DNA from: an uncultured Bacteroidota bacterium
Lineage (GTDB): Bacteria; Bacteroidota; Bacteroidia; Flavobacteriales; Flavobacteriaceae
DNA length: 57,487 nt
Reading direction: 5' to 3'
Assembly (NCBI GenBank): GCA_903838055.1
Contig: CAILWV010000027.1
Coordinates: forward strand, 1 to 57,487
Part shown: positions 35,287 through 44,906 of the stretch, piece by piece
Layout of the letters: each line of letters opens with the position of its first letter
How positions within the stretch are numbered: the first letter of the stretch is position 1
The notes under the pieces: generated by a model
What the model saw: the letters and a program-made list of their open reading frames with translations, nothing else
The model's database searches: none
What the model was told of the DNA's origin: nothing
Program-made: the position numbers and the translations under genes

Positions 35287-35312
35287 GAGGTGCTTTTGCG
35301 CCTCTTTTTTTT
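35287..35312 (+). terminator. Terminator between rpsO and pnp
   Basis: Arms GAGGTGC (35287-35293) and GCGCCTC (35298-35304), one T.G pair, loop TTTT, then a T-run to 35312. Confidence 0.8.
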
Positions 35313-35445
35313 AGCATTTAATTTAAAAAAAGTTTGGTTTTTCATTGGAACACAATAACTACAATCCGACTTACTATCGGGAGAAACAACACAACTAATC
35401 TGCTGACAGGCAGGAAACCAATGTAAAATTAAAAAGGAAAAATTT

Positions 35446-37596
35446 ATGATTCCACAATTATTTGTAGAAAGTATCGATTTAGGTGATGGAAGAAACATCA
35501 CAATCGAGACAGGTCGTTTGGCTAAACAAGCAGACGGATCTGTAGTAGTAAGAATTGGAAACACTGTTATATTAGGAACAGTAGTATCCGCAAGAAAAGC
35601 AAGTCCTGGAATAGATTTTTTACCTCTTACGGTAGATTATCGCGAAAAATTTGCTGCAGCAGGACGTTTTCCTGGTGGTTTCTTCAAAAGAGAAGCGCGT
35701 CCAAGTGATAGCGAAGTATTAACTATGAGATTAGTTGACCGTGTATTGCGTCCGCTATTCCCAAGTGATTATCATGCGGAGGTTCAAGTAATGATTCAAT
35801 TAATGTCTCATGACGAAAATGTTATGCCAGATGCATTAGCAGGATTAGCAGCTTCGGCAGCACTTGCGTTATCTGATATTCCTTTCGAAACCTTGATATC
35901 TGAAGCTAGAGTTGGAAGAATTGATGGTAAATTTATCATTAATCCTTCTCGTGCACAATTAGAATTATCAGATATTGATATGATGATTGGTGCTTCAACG
36001 GATTCTATCGCGATGGTAGAAGGTGAAATGAAAGAAATTTCTGAAAAAGAAATGGTAGAAGCAATTAAATTTGCTCACGAACATATTAAAGTACAAATTG
36101 CTGCACAAGAGAGATTAGCTCAAGCGTTTGGAAAAAAAGAAGTTCGTACTTACGAAACTGAAAAATCAGACGAAGCTATTTACGCTAAAGTAAAAGCAGC
36201 GGCTTATGATAAAATTTATGCAATTGCAAGCAAAGGTTCGGCTAAACACGAACGTTCAGCTGCATTTGACGCTGTAAAAGAAGAAGTAAAAGCTTTATTT
36301 ACAGAAGAAGAATTAGCAGAAAACGGGGATTTAGTAGGAAAATATTTCTACAAAGTCAACAAAGAAGCGGTTCGTAACGTAACTCTAGATTTAGGAACTC
36401 GTCTTGACGGAAGAAAAACTACAGAAATTCGCCCAATTTGGTGTGAAGTAGATTATTTACCATCGGTTCACGGTTCTGCATTGTTTACACGTGGAGAAAC
36501 TCAAGCATTGGCAACTGCAACTTTAGGAACTTCTAGAGAAGCAAACCAAATTGATTCACCATCTGAACAAGGAGAAGAAAAATTCTATTTACATTATAAT
36601 TTTCCACCATTTTCTACAGGAGAAGCTCGTCCGTTAAGAGGAACTTCAAGAAGAGAAGTTGGTCACGGAAACTTAGCACAACGTGCTTTGAAAAATATGA
36701 TTCCTGCAGATTGTCCTTATACCATTCGTGTAGTTTCGGAAGTATTAGAATCTAATGGTTCTTCTTCAATGGCTACTGTTTGTGCTGGAACATTATCTTT
36801 AATGGATGCTGGTATTCAAATGATTCGTCCAGTTTCTGGAATCGCAATGGGATTGATTACCGATGGAGAACGTTTTGCAGTATTGTCTGATATTCTTGGT
36901 GATGAAGATCACTTAGGAGATATGGACTTTAAAGTAACTGGAACTTCAGAAGGAATTACAGCTTGCCAAATGGACATTAAAATAGACGGATTAAAATACG
37001 AAATCATGGAGCAAGCGTTGGCTCAAGCTCGTGATGGACGTATGCATATTTTAGGAATAATTACTGAAACTCTTGCTGCTCCTAAAGCAGATGTTAAAGT
37101 TCATGCTCCTAAAATTATCATGAGAACTATTCCTGGAAACTTTATTGGTGCATTAATTGGACCTGGAGGTAAAGTTATTCAAGAATTACAAAAAGCTACT
37201 GGTTGTACTATCGTTATTAACGAAGTGGATGAGCAAGGTGTTGTAGAAATTCTAGGAACAGATCCAGACGGAATTGCTGCAGTATTAGCTAAAATAGATT
37301 CTATCATCTTCAAACCAGCAATGGGTGAAGCATATGAAGTGAAAGTAATTAAAATGCTTGATTTTGGTGCAGTTGTTGAATATACAGCAGCTCCAGGAAA
37401 TGAAGTATTACTTCACGTTTCGGAATTAGCTTGGGAAAGAACTGAAAATGTTTCTGATGTTGTAAACATGGGTGATGTATTCATGGTGAAATATTTAGGA
37501 ATAGATCCTAAAACTAGAAAAGAAAAAGTTTCTAGAAAAGCACTTTTACCAAGACCTCCAAGAGAAGAAAATAAAATTACTCCTAAAGCAGAGTAG
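35446..37596 (+). CDS. pnp: Polyribonucleotide nucleotidyltransferase (PNPase)
   Basis: 716 residues. Two RNase PH domains: the second has [38 protein letters not shown] and [24 protein letters not shown] domain has [26 protein letters not shown] (about 565-590) and an S1 domain has the C-terminal [24 protein letters not shown]. It degrades RNA phosphorolytically 3' to 5'. ATG 35446 with an A/G-rich ribosome site (AAAAAGGAAAAA). The 134-base leader has a CTGC/GCAG hairpin (about 35400-35413) and could be used for self-control. Confidence 0.98.
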   Translation: MIPQLFVESIDLGDGRNITIETGRLAKQADGSVVVRIGNTVILGTVVSARKASPGIDFLPLTVDYREKFAAAGRFPGGFFKREARPSDSEVLTMRLVDRVLRPLFPSDYHAEVQVMIQLMSHDENVMPDALAGLAASAALALSDIPFETLISEARVGRIDGKFIINPSRAQLELSDIDMMIGASTDSIAMVEGEMKEISEKEMVEAIKFAHEHIKVQIAAQERLAQAFGKKEVRTYETEKSDEAIYAKVKAAAYDKIYAIASKGSAKHERSAAFDAVKEEVKALFTEEELAENGDLVGKYFYKVNKEAVRNVTLDLGTRLDGRKTTEIRPIWCEVDYLPSVHGSALFTRGETQALATATLGTSREANQIDSPSEQGEEKFYLHYNFPPFSTGEARPLRGTSRREVGHGNLAQRALKNMIPADCPYTIRVVSEVLESNGSSSMATVCAGTLSLMDAGIQMIRPVSGIAMGLITDGERFAVLSDILGDEDHLGDMDFKVTGTSEGITACQMDIKIDGLKYEIMEQALAQARDGRMHILGIITETLAAPKADVKVHAPKIIMRTIPGNFIGALIGPGGKVIQELQKATGCTIVINEVDEQGVVEILGTDPDGIAAVLAKIDSIIFKPAMGEAYEVKVIKMLDFGAVVEYTAAPGNEVLLHVSELAWERTENVSDVVNMGDVFMVKYLGIDPKTRKEKVSRKALLPRPPREENKITPKAE

Positions 37597-37618
37597 TTAT
37601 ATTTTTATATAAATCAAG

Positions 37619-37650
37619 AGCCCAACTTAATTCCTTAAGTTGGGCTTTTT
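37619..37650 (+). terminator. Terminator after pnp
   Basis: Arms AGCCCAACTTAA (37619-37630) and TTAAGTTGGGCT (37635-37646), loop TTCC, then T-run to 37650. Confidence 0.9.
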
Positions 37651-37697
37651 GTTGTTTAATAAAACCCTTAAAGTTTAAAACTAAACAAGCACCAAAA

Positions 37698-37955
37698 TCA
37701 TTTAGTGGAATTTGTACTTGTTATTTTTATATCTTTTATAAGTTCGGATGGTTCAATTTCTAAAGCAAAAGCGATTTTAAAAAATAAATTCATTGTCATT
37801 CCTTGATTTTTATCAAAGACTAAACGGATTGTTTTTTCATCACAACCTACTTTTTTAGCAAACTGAAGTTTGTTCCCTTTATATTTTTCCATAAAGAGAA
37901 TATAGATTCTTTTAGTTAAGGTTTCCTTTATATTGTCTAGTTGTGTTTGCACCAA
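37698..37955 (-). CDS. Small helix-turn-helix regulator next to the type III RM locus
   Basis: 85 residues from TTG 37955 (or GTG 37952); no ATG is usable, since the first internal Met is residue 22. An XRE-like fold is suggested by QFAKKVGCDEKTIRLVFDKNQGMTMNLFFKIAFALEIEPSELIKDI (about 31-76): helix, turn, recognition helix, and the hydrophobic core helices. It is divergent from mod, with 87 bases between the starts, and an inverted repeat lies between them. Size and position resemble controller (C) proteins of restriction-modification systems. That role is inferred. It might also be an unrelated regulator. Confidence 0.7.
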   Translation of the reverse strand: MVQTQLDNIKETLTKRIYILFMEKYKGNKLQFAKKVGCDEKTIRLVFDKNQGMTMNLFFKIAFALEIEPSELIKDIKITSTNSTK

Positions 37956-37995
37956 ACAAATAAAACCATCAAAAAGAAAATAAATGATTTTATCA

Positions 37996-38026
37996 TTCGG
38001 AGTTTTATCCGAAAATTATATATTTG
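37996..38026 (+). promoter_or_regulatory. mod promoter with internal operator-like inverted repeat
   Basis: TTC (37996-37998, one base off TTG), 20 bases, TATATTTG (38019-38026) give a candidate mod promoter 17 bases before the ATG at 38043. The inverted repeat TTCGGA-N6-TCCGAA (37996-38013) covers the -33 and part of the spacer. It lies about 40 bases from the start of the divergent HTH gene, so one protein bound there could control both directions. Confidence 0.5.
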
Positions 38027-38042
38027 GGGAAATATATTAAGA

Positions 38043-39674
38043 ATGCCTGCACTAAATTGGATTGGTAAAGACAAAATCATCAATCACCATCAAGATGTTC
38101 CATACAAAGTATTAAATCACGAATATGGTTTTTTTGCTAATGGAAAAACTAAAACTCATGCTGATTCTGGAAATCTCATAATAAACGGCGATAATCTTGA
38201 AGCCTTAAAATCTTTATTGCCCAAATATGAAGGCAAAGTAAACTGCATTTATATAGACCCTCCTTATAACACTGGAAACGAAAGTTGGGTGTATAATGAC
38301 AATGTCAATTCTTCTCAAATGAAAAAATGGTTAGGCAAAGTAGTTGGCAAAGAAAGTGAAGATTTAACCCGTCACGATAAATGGTTGTGCATGATGTATC
38401 CACGATTGAAATTGCTCCATAAATTGTTAGATTCAAATGGCGCAATATTTATTTCGATAGATGAAAATGAATTATATAATTTACAAATTATAATGGATGA
38501 AATTTTTGGAAAAGGAAACTTTGTTGGTCAATATAATTGGTTTAAATCAGCAACTCCTCCAAATCTATCATATAAAATTAAAAAGAATTTAGAATACATT
38601 TTATGCTATACAAAAAAATCAAATTCTGATAAGTTTACAGGAATTAAAAAAGAAAGCGCAAGTGATGATCCATTTACGAAACCACAAAATTCATATAAAG
38701 ATTTATGCTTTCCTAAGGGTTCAATAAATATAAAATTGGAAAACCAGACGATTGTAAAAGGAACTTATGGGACAATTAAATTTCCAAATGAACTTTTGGA
38801 TGATTTAATAATAAAAAATGGTTTTAACGAAAATGAAATTAGATTTAGAAATAGATTTATTTGGGTTCAAGATAAACTAGATGAAGAATTACTGAATAAG
38901 ACTAAGATTAACATCAATTCAAAATCATTGGTTTTATCTTATAAAAAAGAAAATTATAATAATGAAGTTCCGCCTAACTTAATTGATGAACAAGTGGATG
39001 TTGAAACAACCGAGAATGCAGGTAGAGAATTGCTTAAAATATTTGGAGAAAAAGTATTTGATTACCCAAAACCACATTCTTTAATAGAATATTTGATCAA
39101 TTTCTTATGTGATAAAAACTCTATAATCCTAGATAGTTTCGCAGGCTCAGGAACAACAGCGCATGCCGTTTTAAACTTAAACAAACAAGATGGAGGCAAC
39201 AGAAAGTTCATTTTAATAGAGATGGAAGATTATGCCGAAACTATCACTGCCGAGCGAGTCAAGCGGGTCATCAACGGCTATGCAGATAAAGAACCAACAG
39301 GAGGAAGTTTTGATTATTACACCTTAGGCGAACCACTTTTTGATGAAAACAATAACTTAAACGAAACCGTTAGTATAGAAAAAATAAGAGAATACGTTTG
39401 GTTTACCGAAACGCGATCTTCTTATTCCCCTCCATTGGAGGGGTGTCCGCAGGACGGGGTGGCTTTCTTAGGAATTTATAACGATACTAGTTATTATTTC
39501 ATCTACGAAAAAGATAATTTAACCACATTAGATTATGATTCGTTAGCCCACTATGTGCAACAAAAAGCGGAACGGTATATTATCTATGCCGCTAATTGTT
39601 TATTGCCAGAAAGTTTCATGAGAGAAAAAAACATTGAGTTTAAGAAAATACCAAGAGATATAACACGATTTTAG
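38043..39674 (+). CDS. mod: Type III restriction-modification system, DNA methyltransferase subunit Mod
   Basis: 543 residues from ATG 38043 (MPALNWIGKDKIINHHQDVPY); the frame is open 34 codons further upstream but overlaps the promoter. It is a beta-class adenine-N6 methyltransferase: catalytic DPPY (72-75, IYIDPPYNTGNE) comes first, the target-recognition region follows (about 190-330), then the SAM-binding FAGSG (366-370, DSFAGSGTTAHAV). Mod gives sequence specificity to type III systems. A GC-rich palindromic element encoding SPPLEGCPQDGVA is inserted in frame near residues 461-473, in the C-terminal part away from the active site. Followed by res after 57 bases. Confidence 0.93.
   Translation: MPALNWIGKDKIINHHQDVPYKVLNHEYGFFANGKTKTHADSGNLIINGDNLEALKSLLPKYEGKVNCIYIDPPYNTGNESWVYNDNVNSSQMKKWLGKVVGKESEDLTRHDKWLCMMYPRLKLLHKLLDSNGAIFISIDENELYNLQIIMDEIFGKGNFVGQYNWFKSATPPNLSYKIKKNLEYILCYTKKSNSDKFTGIKKESASDDPFTKPQNSYKDLCFPKGSINIKLENQTIVKGTYGTIKFPNELLDDLIIKNGFNENEIRFRNRFIWVQDKLDEELLNKTKININSKSLVLSYKKENYNNEVPPNLIDEQVDVETTENAGRELLKIFGEKVFDYPKPHSLIEYLINFLCDKNSIILDSFAGSGTTAHAVLNLNKQDGGNRKFILIEMEDYAETITAERVKRVINGYADKEPTGGSFDYYTLGEPLFDENNNLNETVSIEKIREYVWFTETRSSYSPPLEGCPQDGVAFLGIYNDTSYYFIYEKDNLTTLDYDSLAHYVQQKAERYIIYAANCLLPESFMREKNIEFKKIPRDITRF
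39425..39462 (+). repeat. GC-rich palindromic element inside mod, read through in frame
   Basis: Two stem-loops stand side by side: CCCCTCC-ATT-GGAGGGG (39427-39443) and GTCC-GCA-GGAC (39445-39455), followed by GGGGTGG. GC content is far above the surrounding gene. Such elements are known to me as dispersed intergenic repeats in flavobacterial genomes; here it falls in a coding region without breaking the frame. Confidence 0.6.
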
Positions 39675-39685
39675 CGATTGCAAGA

Positions 39686-39712
39686 CCTCAAAGGTTTAAA
39701 AAACCTTTGAGG
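39686..39712. repeat. Palindromic element between mod and res
   Basis: Arms CCTCAAAGGTTT (39686-39697) and AAACCTTTGAGG (39701-39712) around loop AAA. It has no T-run to act as terminator on the plus strand, and res follows 20 bases later. It resembles short dispersed palindromes of Bacteroidota rather than a gene-specific signal. Confidence 0.55.
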
Positions 39713-39731
39713 ACTAAAAACAGTATTCAAT

Positions 39732-42368
39732 ATGGAACTAAAAACCTACCAAAAACAAGTTATCGACGATTTGCAACTGTATTTTGAGTATTTACAAAAT
39801 CACAAGAAAGCGAATGTTGCTTTCAATACTTTTTGGCAAGATAAAGTAGGCATTTATAATCCGCATTCTGGCGAAGGGATGCGTCCATATCAAAACACGG
39901 TTCCTAATGCGGTGCATTTAAGCATAAAAGTGCCAACCGCTGGTGGAAAGACTTTTATTGCATGTAATGCTTTGAAAACTATTTTTGATGCTATGCCCGA
40001 TAATCAAACTAAAACTGTCATTTGGCTGGTGCCTTGGAGCAATTTGCTAGATCAAACCGTAAAAAATCTTTCTAATCCAGACCATCCTTATTGCCAAAAA
40101 CTGAATTCGTTATTTAATAACAGAGTTCAAGTTTATGAAAAACGTAATTTGTTGCAAGGTGCCAATTTCAATCCTTCATCAGTTCAAGAGCAATTGAGTA
40201 TTATGGTAATGAATTTTGCATCTATAAGAGCCAAAAATAAAGAAGATAGAAAGGTAAACGAACAAAACTCAAATCTAGCCACTTTTTCAGGAATGATTAA
40301 TGATGCGGATATTTTGGAAGGAACAGAAAAAGAAGCATTGATTAATGTTATTAGAAGTTTAAATCCAATTTTGATAGTTGATGAAAGTCACAATGCCGAG
40401 AGCGATTTAAGTGTAGAAATGTTGAATAACCTCAATCCGAGTTTTATTTTAGATTTGACTGCAACACCCAAACAAAATGCCAATATAGTGAGTTTAGTTT
40501 CGGCTATTGAACTCAAAAAAGAGCACATGGTCAAGTTGCCCGTTATTGTTTATAACCATCAAAACATTGAAGGCGTTATAGAAAGTGCGTTGCATTTACA
40601 AAATAAATTGGAAACAGAAGCCAAAATTTTAGAAGAAAATGGAGGAAAATATATTCGTCCAATTGTGCTTTTTCAGGCACAACCTAAAGGAAAGGAAGAC
40701 AACACAACATTTGATAAACTAAAAGCACAATTAATTAAAATTGGAATTCCAGAGGAGCAAATCAAAATAAAAACTGCCAATAAAGACGAGTTGAAAAATG
40801 TTGATTTGATGAGTAAGGAATGTCCAGTTCGTTACATCATTACCATCAATGCTTTGAAAGAAGGTTGGGATTGTCCGTTTGCTTATATCTTGGCATCGTT
40901 AGCAGATAAATCTTCGGAGGTTGATGTTACCCAAATTCTTGGTAGAGTTTTGCGTCAGCCGTATGTCATGAAACACAATAGCACGATGTTGAATTTGTCG
41001 TATGTAATTACGGCATCAATAAAGTTCCAAAATACCTTGCAAAATATTATAAAAGGTTTACAGCAATCGGGTTTTAGCGAAAAAGATTATCGCGAAAAAG
41101 ATAGCATGCCTGAATTTGTAATAGAAGAAGTAAAGCAAGAATCATTGGATAATTTTCTTTTTCCAGAGCAAATTGAAGTTATTGAAGAAGATTTAATTGA
41201 TGTTCAAAAAATTAATTTCAATCCAAATGACACTTCACAAAATACCAATACAACAGTTTTTGAAATTGAAGAATTAGCCATTGCGCAAAATGAAGCATTT
41301 CAAAAAACAATAGACAATCAAGAAAATATAAATACAATTCAACAAATTTATTCCGAAGTTGGCATGAAAGTGAAACAGTATAAAATGCGTGAAAGTGTAT
41401 CAGAACAAGCGCAACAAATAATTTTACCAAAATTTGTGATTGAAGTTCCTCAAAATGACTTTTTGGATATGGGACAAGGTGAAACCCAATTATTGGATAG
41501 AGTAAATCTTTTAAAGAATTTTAAACTATCTAATAAAGATATTGATATACCATTCAAAAGTATTACTTCCGATTTGTATAAAATTGACACAGAAAAAACG
41601 AGTGATGAAGGGTATAAAATGGTTTCTCTAAAAATCGACAATGTTTTGCGAGAGCGAATAACGGCTTATATTTTGGCTAAACCAAAAGAAAGTCAAATTA
41701 AAGATATTGCATATCAAATTATAAAGCAAATTGACAAAATGCCCCCAATTGCCGATAATGAAATTAAGAAATATGTAAATCGTATTTTAGAAGAAATGAC
41801 GGCAGAAGAATTGCAAGATTTTTTGCAACATAAATTTTCTTATACAGATTTAATCAAAAAGAAAATAAGTGACTTAGCCGATATTGAAGCCGAAAAAGTA
41901 TTTATTGAATGGTTGGCAATTGACAAAATAACCGCTAAAGGAATTTGGAAGTTTGAACCGGCAATAATTCCATCCAAAACTGGAAATGATATTGGGAATT
42001 CTCTTTACATACACGAGGGCGACATGAACGGATTGGAAGAAAAATTCATTTTGGAGATTGCAAATTTATCAAACATTGCTTTTTGGCATAGAAATTTAGG
42101 ACGCGGAAAAGGGTTTTCATTGAATGGTTTCAAATCCAATCATTATCCAGATTTTATTTTAGTTACCAAAACGAATAAAGTAATAGTTGTTGAAACTAAA
42201 GGTTCGGATAGAGATAATTCGGATAGTTCAGCAAAATTAAGGTTGGGAAAAGCCTGGGAAAAAAGTACAGGTTCATCAAAGTATAAGTATTTAATGGTAT
42301 TTGACAAAAATGCTATTGAAGGTGCTTATAATTTAGAAGAAGCAATAATACTAGTTTCGAAAATGTAA
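39732..42368 (+). CDS. res: Type III restriction-modification system, helicase/endonuclease subunit Res
   Basis: 878 residues. SF2 helicase motifs in order: Walker A VPTAGGKTF (67-75), Walker B IVDESHNAESD (about 215-225, DESH), motif III LDLTATPK (about 238), VI QILGRVLRQP (about 405-415). The C-terminal endonuclease has the PD-(D/E)xK signature HYPDFILV then VVETKGSDRD (about 803-825), after KFEPAIIPSKTGNDIG. It requires Mod and ATP to cut. It reads complete, so the system is probably active. ATG at 39732. Confidence 0.93.
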   Translation: MELKTYQKQVIDDLQLYFEYLQNHKKANVAFNTFWQDKVGIYNPHSGEGMRPYQNTVPNAVHLSIKVPTAGGKTFIACNALKTIFDAMPDNQTKTVIWLVPWSNLLDQTVKNLSNPDHPYCQKLNSLFNNRVQVYEKRNLLQGANFNPSSVQEQLSIMVMNFASIRAKNKEDRKVNEQNSNLATFSGMINDADILEGTEKEALINVIRSLNPILIVDESHNAESDLSVEMLNNLNPSFILDLTATPKQNANIVSLVSAIELKKEHMVKLPVIVYNHQNIEGVIESALHLQNKLETEAKILEENGGKYIRPIVLFQAQPKGKEDNTTFDKLKAQLIKIGIPEEQIKIKTANKDELKNVDLMSKECPVRYIITINALKEGWDCPFAYILASLADKSSEVDVTQILGRVLRQPYVMKHNSTMLNLSYVITASIKFQNTLQNIIKGLQQSGFSEKDYREKDSMPEFVIEEVKQESLDNFLFPEQIEVIEEDLIDVQKINFNPNDTSQNTNTTVFEIEELAIAQNEAFQKTIDNQENINTIQQIYSEVGMKVKQYKMRESVSEQAQQIILPKFVIEVPQNDFLDMGQGETQLLDRVNLLKNFKLSNKDIDIPFKSITSDLYKIDTEKTSDEGYKMVSLKIDNVLRERITAYILAKPKESQIKDIAYQIIKQIDKMPPIADNEIKKYVNRILEEMTAEELQDFLQHKFSYTDLIKKKISDLADIEAEKVFIEWLAIDKITAKGIWKFEPAIIPSKTGNDIGNSLYIHEGDMNGLEEKFILEIANLSNIAFWHRNLGRGKGFSLNGFKSNHYPDFILVTKTNKVIVVETKGSDRDNSDSSAKLRLGKAWEKSTGSSKYKYLMVFDKNAIEGAYNLEEAIILVSKM

Positions 42369-42406
42369 GATTATTTATTTACCCCTTAATACTTCTTTAA
42401 AATTCA

Positions 42407-42423
42407 AAACTTTGACAAAGTTT
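42407..42423. repeat. Small palindrome after res
   Basis: Arms AAACTTT (42407-42413) and AAAGTTT (42417-42423), loop GAC. The region between res and prc (42369-42481) holds only this and the prc terminator. Confidence 0.4.
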
Positions 42424-42424
42424 A

Positions 42425-42456
42425 AAAAAAAATCCCCGAAGACTTTGATCTTCGGG
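42425..42456 (-). terminator. Terminator of the tail-specific protease gene
   Basis: Arms CCCGAAGA (42435-42442) and TCTTCGGG (42449-42456) with loop CTTTGA. The minus-strand reading is followed by a T-run (complement of the A-run 42424-42432). Confidence 0.8.
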
Positions 42457-42481
42457 AATTTATCTATAAAATTTTAGACTG

Positions 42482-44752
42482 CTACGACTTAACCACTTTC
42501 TCTTTTTTCAACTTCGCAGGCATTTCTTTTTTTGCTGAACCTGATTGCAAATCGTCTAATACATGAATTGCTTCTTCAATATAAATATCTTTTGATAAGC
42601 TTTCATGCCATCTTTTTCTTTTTTCCTTTAGAGTAGTGTCATTTACAATTTGTGCTTCTTCATAAGGCAATGATTTAAATTGCAATTTGTTGGTATAATC
42701 TTCAATAGATTTGAATTTTTTATTGCTTTCTTCTAATTGCTTTTGCTCTTGTTTGAACTTATCAATTTGCAAACTATATACATCTTCTTTGCTACGTGCT
42801 TCTCTCCATTTTGCATTTTCATCTATCAATTTCATTTGCGGATTAACTTCTAAACGATTTTTGCTGTTAGCAATAGCCAATTCAAAATTGGATTGTTTAG
42901 TCCACAGATTATAATCTGCTGGATCAATTTTATCCCAAGGCATTGCGTTGTCCACATCGCGTTCTCCCATTTTTAAATAAGCAAAACTATCTGGCATAAC
43001 AATATCGCTACTTACGCCTTCTAACTGAGTTGAACCTCCATTAATTCTATAGAATTTTTGGGTAGTAGTTTTTAAAGCACCTAAATCCCCAAGGGTATTA
43101 CCTCTTACAAATTGGTTTAAGTCGATTACATTTTGAACTGTACCTTTTCCATAAGTTTGCTTACTACCAATAATAACAGCGCGTTTATAATCTTGCATTG
43201 CAGCAGCTAATATCTCCGATGCAGAAGCAGAAAACTCATTAGTCATAATCACTAAAGGTCCATCCCACTCCACTTTAGGGTCTTTATCATAAAGCACTTC
43301 TTTTTTTCCTGCTGCCGATTTAATTTGCACAATCGGACCTTGCTCAATAAACAATCCTCCAATATCAACCACCGTTTTCAAAGAGCCACCACCATTATCT
43401 CTAACGTCCATAATGATTCCTTTTACGCCTTCATTTTTCAATCGCTCTAATTCAATTGCAATATCTTTTCCAGCATCACGGCTGTCTTTATTTTCAAAAT
43501 CGATATAAAATTTAGGCAAATAAATAATTCCGTATTTAACTCCATTTTTCTCTACTATACTTGATTTAGCATAGGTTTCTTCAATTTCAACTTCATCTCT
43601 AATTATGGTAATTACCTTAATTGTACCATCAGGCTTTTTTACTGTAAGTCTAACTTCGGTGCCTTTTGGACCTTTTATTTTTTTAACAACATCGTCCAAT
43701 CGCATGCCTACTACATCCACAGGTTCTTTGTCGCCTTGTGCTACTTTTAAAACTAAATCACCTGCCTCTAATTCTTTTTGTCTCCATGCAGGACCTCCAG
43801 AAATCAACTCTGTAATTTCGGTGAAATCATTTTTCTTTTGAAGTCTAGCACCTATACCTTCTAATTTTCCACTCATGCTAACATCGAAACGTTCTTTTTC
43901 ATCAGGCGCAAAATAAGCAGTATGCGGATCAAAACGAGCAGCAATAGTATTTACAAAAATTGCAAACCAATCTTCTTTGTCCAATTCTTTGATGAAAGTA
44001 AAATTATCATCTAAAGATTTCAAAGTACTTTCTCGGGTTTGCTTCTCCATTTGATCATAAGTCTTATGAGAAAAGGTGTCCTTTTTAGTAAGACTTTCTT
44101 TGAATTTATCTTCGGCTTCTTTAGTTAATTTATCTCCTTTTTTAGTTCTAAACTCAGCTAATTTTTCTTCAGGAGATTTGTTTTTATCTTTTTCAATATC
44201 CTCTTGAACCTTTTGTTTTTGAACTAATGATGCCAATGCAGAAAGTTTCACTTGCTTTCTCCAACGGTCTTTTAGTTCATCAACAGAAGAACAAAAAGGT
44301 ATTTTTTCATAATCTGTATTAATTTCTTCGTTTATTGAATAATCAATAGGATTTTGTAATGCCTCTTTATAATATTCTTTACTTTCCTCCATTCGCTGTA
44401 ACAAACGGTAGTAGGTTAGATCAAAAAAAGTAAGATCTTTATTTTTTATTTCATCATCAATATCAATTTCATATTTTGAAAACTCATCAATATCCGATTG
44501 TAAAAAAAATCTTTTAGAAGGATCGATAGCATCAATATAATCCTTGTAAATTCCTTTAGAGAAATTATCATCAATTGCAGCTGGATTATAATGTCCTTTT
44601 TCAATAACATAAGTTAAAAGTTCCAATAAAAGTTTGTCTTTTTCAGGATCATCATTGCCTTTTGGAATAAAGCTCCAAAGACCAACGGAAATTGCTAGTA
44701 CAAGTACTATTATTTTATAATGTCTTTTCATAAATTGAATAATTGTATTCAT
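42482..44752 (-). CDS. prc: Tail-specific (C-terminal processing) protease, S41 family
   Basis: 756 residues from ATG 44752; ATG 44731 (MKRHYKIIVLVLAISVG) is an equally good start. A single N-terminal hydrophobic segment (about 12-28) directs export or anchoring. The PDZ domain has LEGIGARLQKKNDFTEITELISGGPAW and EAGDLVLKVAQ (about 280-330). Catalytic residues are Ser in NEFSASASEILAAAMQD and Lys in SKQTYGKGTVQ. The DUF3340-like C-terminal domain follows. It trims or degrades periplasmic proteins from the C-terminal end. Confidence 0.93.
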   Translation of the reverse strand: MNTIIQFMKRHYKIIVLVLAISVGLWSFIPKGNDDPEKDKLLLELLTYVIEKGHYNPAAIDDNFSKGIYKDYIDAIDPSKRFFLQSDIDEFSKYEIDIDDEIKNKDLTFFDLTYYRLLQRMEESKEYYKEALQNPIDYSINEEINTDYEKIPFCSSVDELKDRWRKQVKLSALASLVQKQKVQEDIEKDKNKSPEEKLAEFRTKKGDKLTKEAEDKFKESLTKKDTFSHKTYDQMEKQTRESTLKSLDDNFTFIKELDKEDWFAIFVNTIAARFDPHTAYFAPDEKERFDVSMSGKLEGIGARLQKKNDFTEITELISGGPAWRQKELEAGDLVLKVAQGDKEPVDVVGMRLDDVVKKIKGPKGTEVRLTVKKPDGTIKVITIIRDEVEIEETYAKSSIVEKNGVKYGIIYLPKFYIDFENKDSRDAGKDIAIELERLKNEGVKGIIMDVRDNGGGSLKTVVDIGGLFIEQGPIVQIKSAAGKKEVLYDKDPKVEWDGPLVIMTNEFSASASEILAAAMQDYKRAVIIGSKQTYGKGTVQNVIDLNQFVRGNTLGDLGALKTTTQKFYRINGGSTQLEGVSSDIVMPDSFAYLKMGERDVDNAMPWDKIDPADYNLWTKQSNFELAIANSKNRLEVNPQMKLIDENAKWREARSKEDVYSLQIDKFKQEQKQLEESNKKFKSIEDYTNKLQFKSLPYEEAQIVNDTTLKEKRKRWHESLSKDIYIEEAIHVLDDLQSGSAKKEMPAKLKKEKVVKS

Positions 44753-44906
44753 TAATTTTTGACTAATTTACATAAAAAACTATGCCGTAAAAGAAGCGGT
44801 TCGCATAATTTTTTGTTAAAACCAATGTTCAGCGTCAAAGTTATAAAAATTGTAATAGAATAAGACTCAAAATAATTACTTTTGTTACACTAAAATTGTT
44901 TTACAC

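Noticed and set aside
37941..38042. Upstream extension of mod by 34 codons
   Set aside because: The extension covers the promoter and inverted repeat, has low similarity to any Mod N-terminus, and the ATG at 38043 gives the typical MPALNWIGKDK start.
38043..39674. Phase variation of mod
   Set aside because: Type III mod genes often carry simple repeats that switch them on and off. No tetra- or pentanucleotide tract or long homopolymer was seen in this one.
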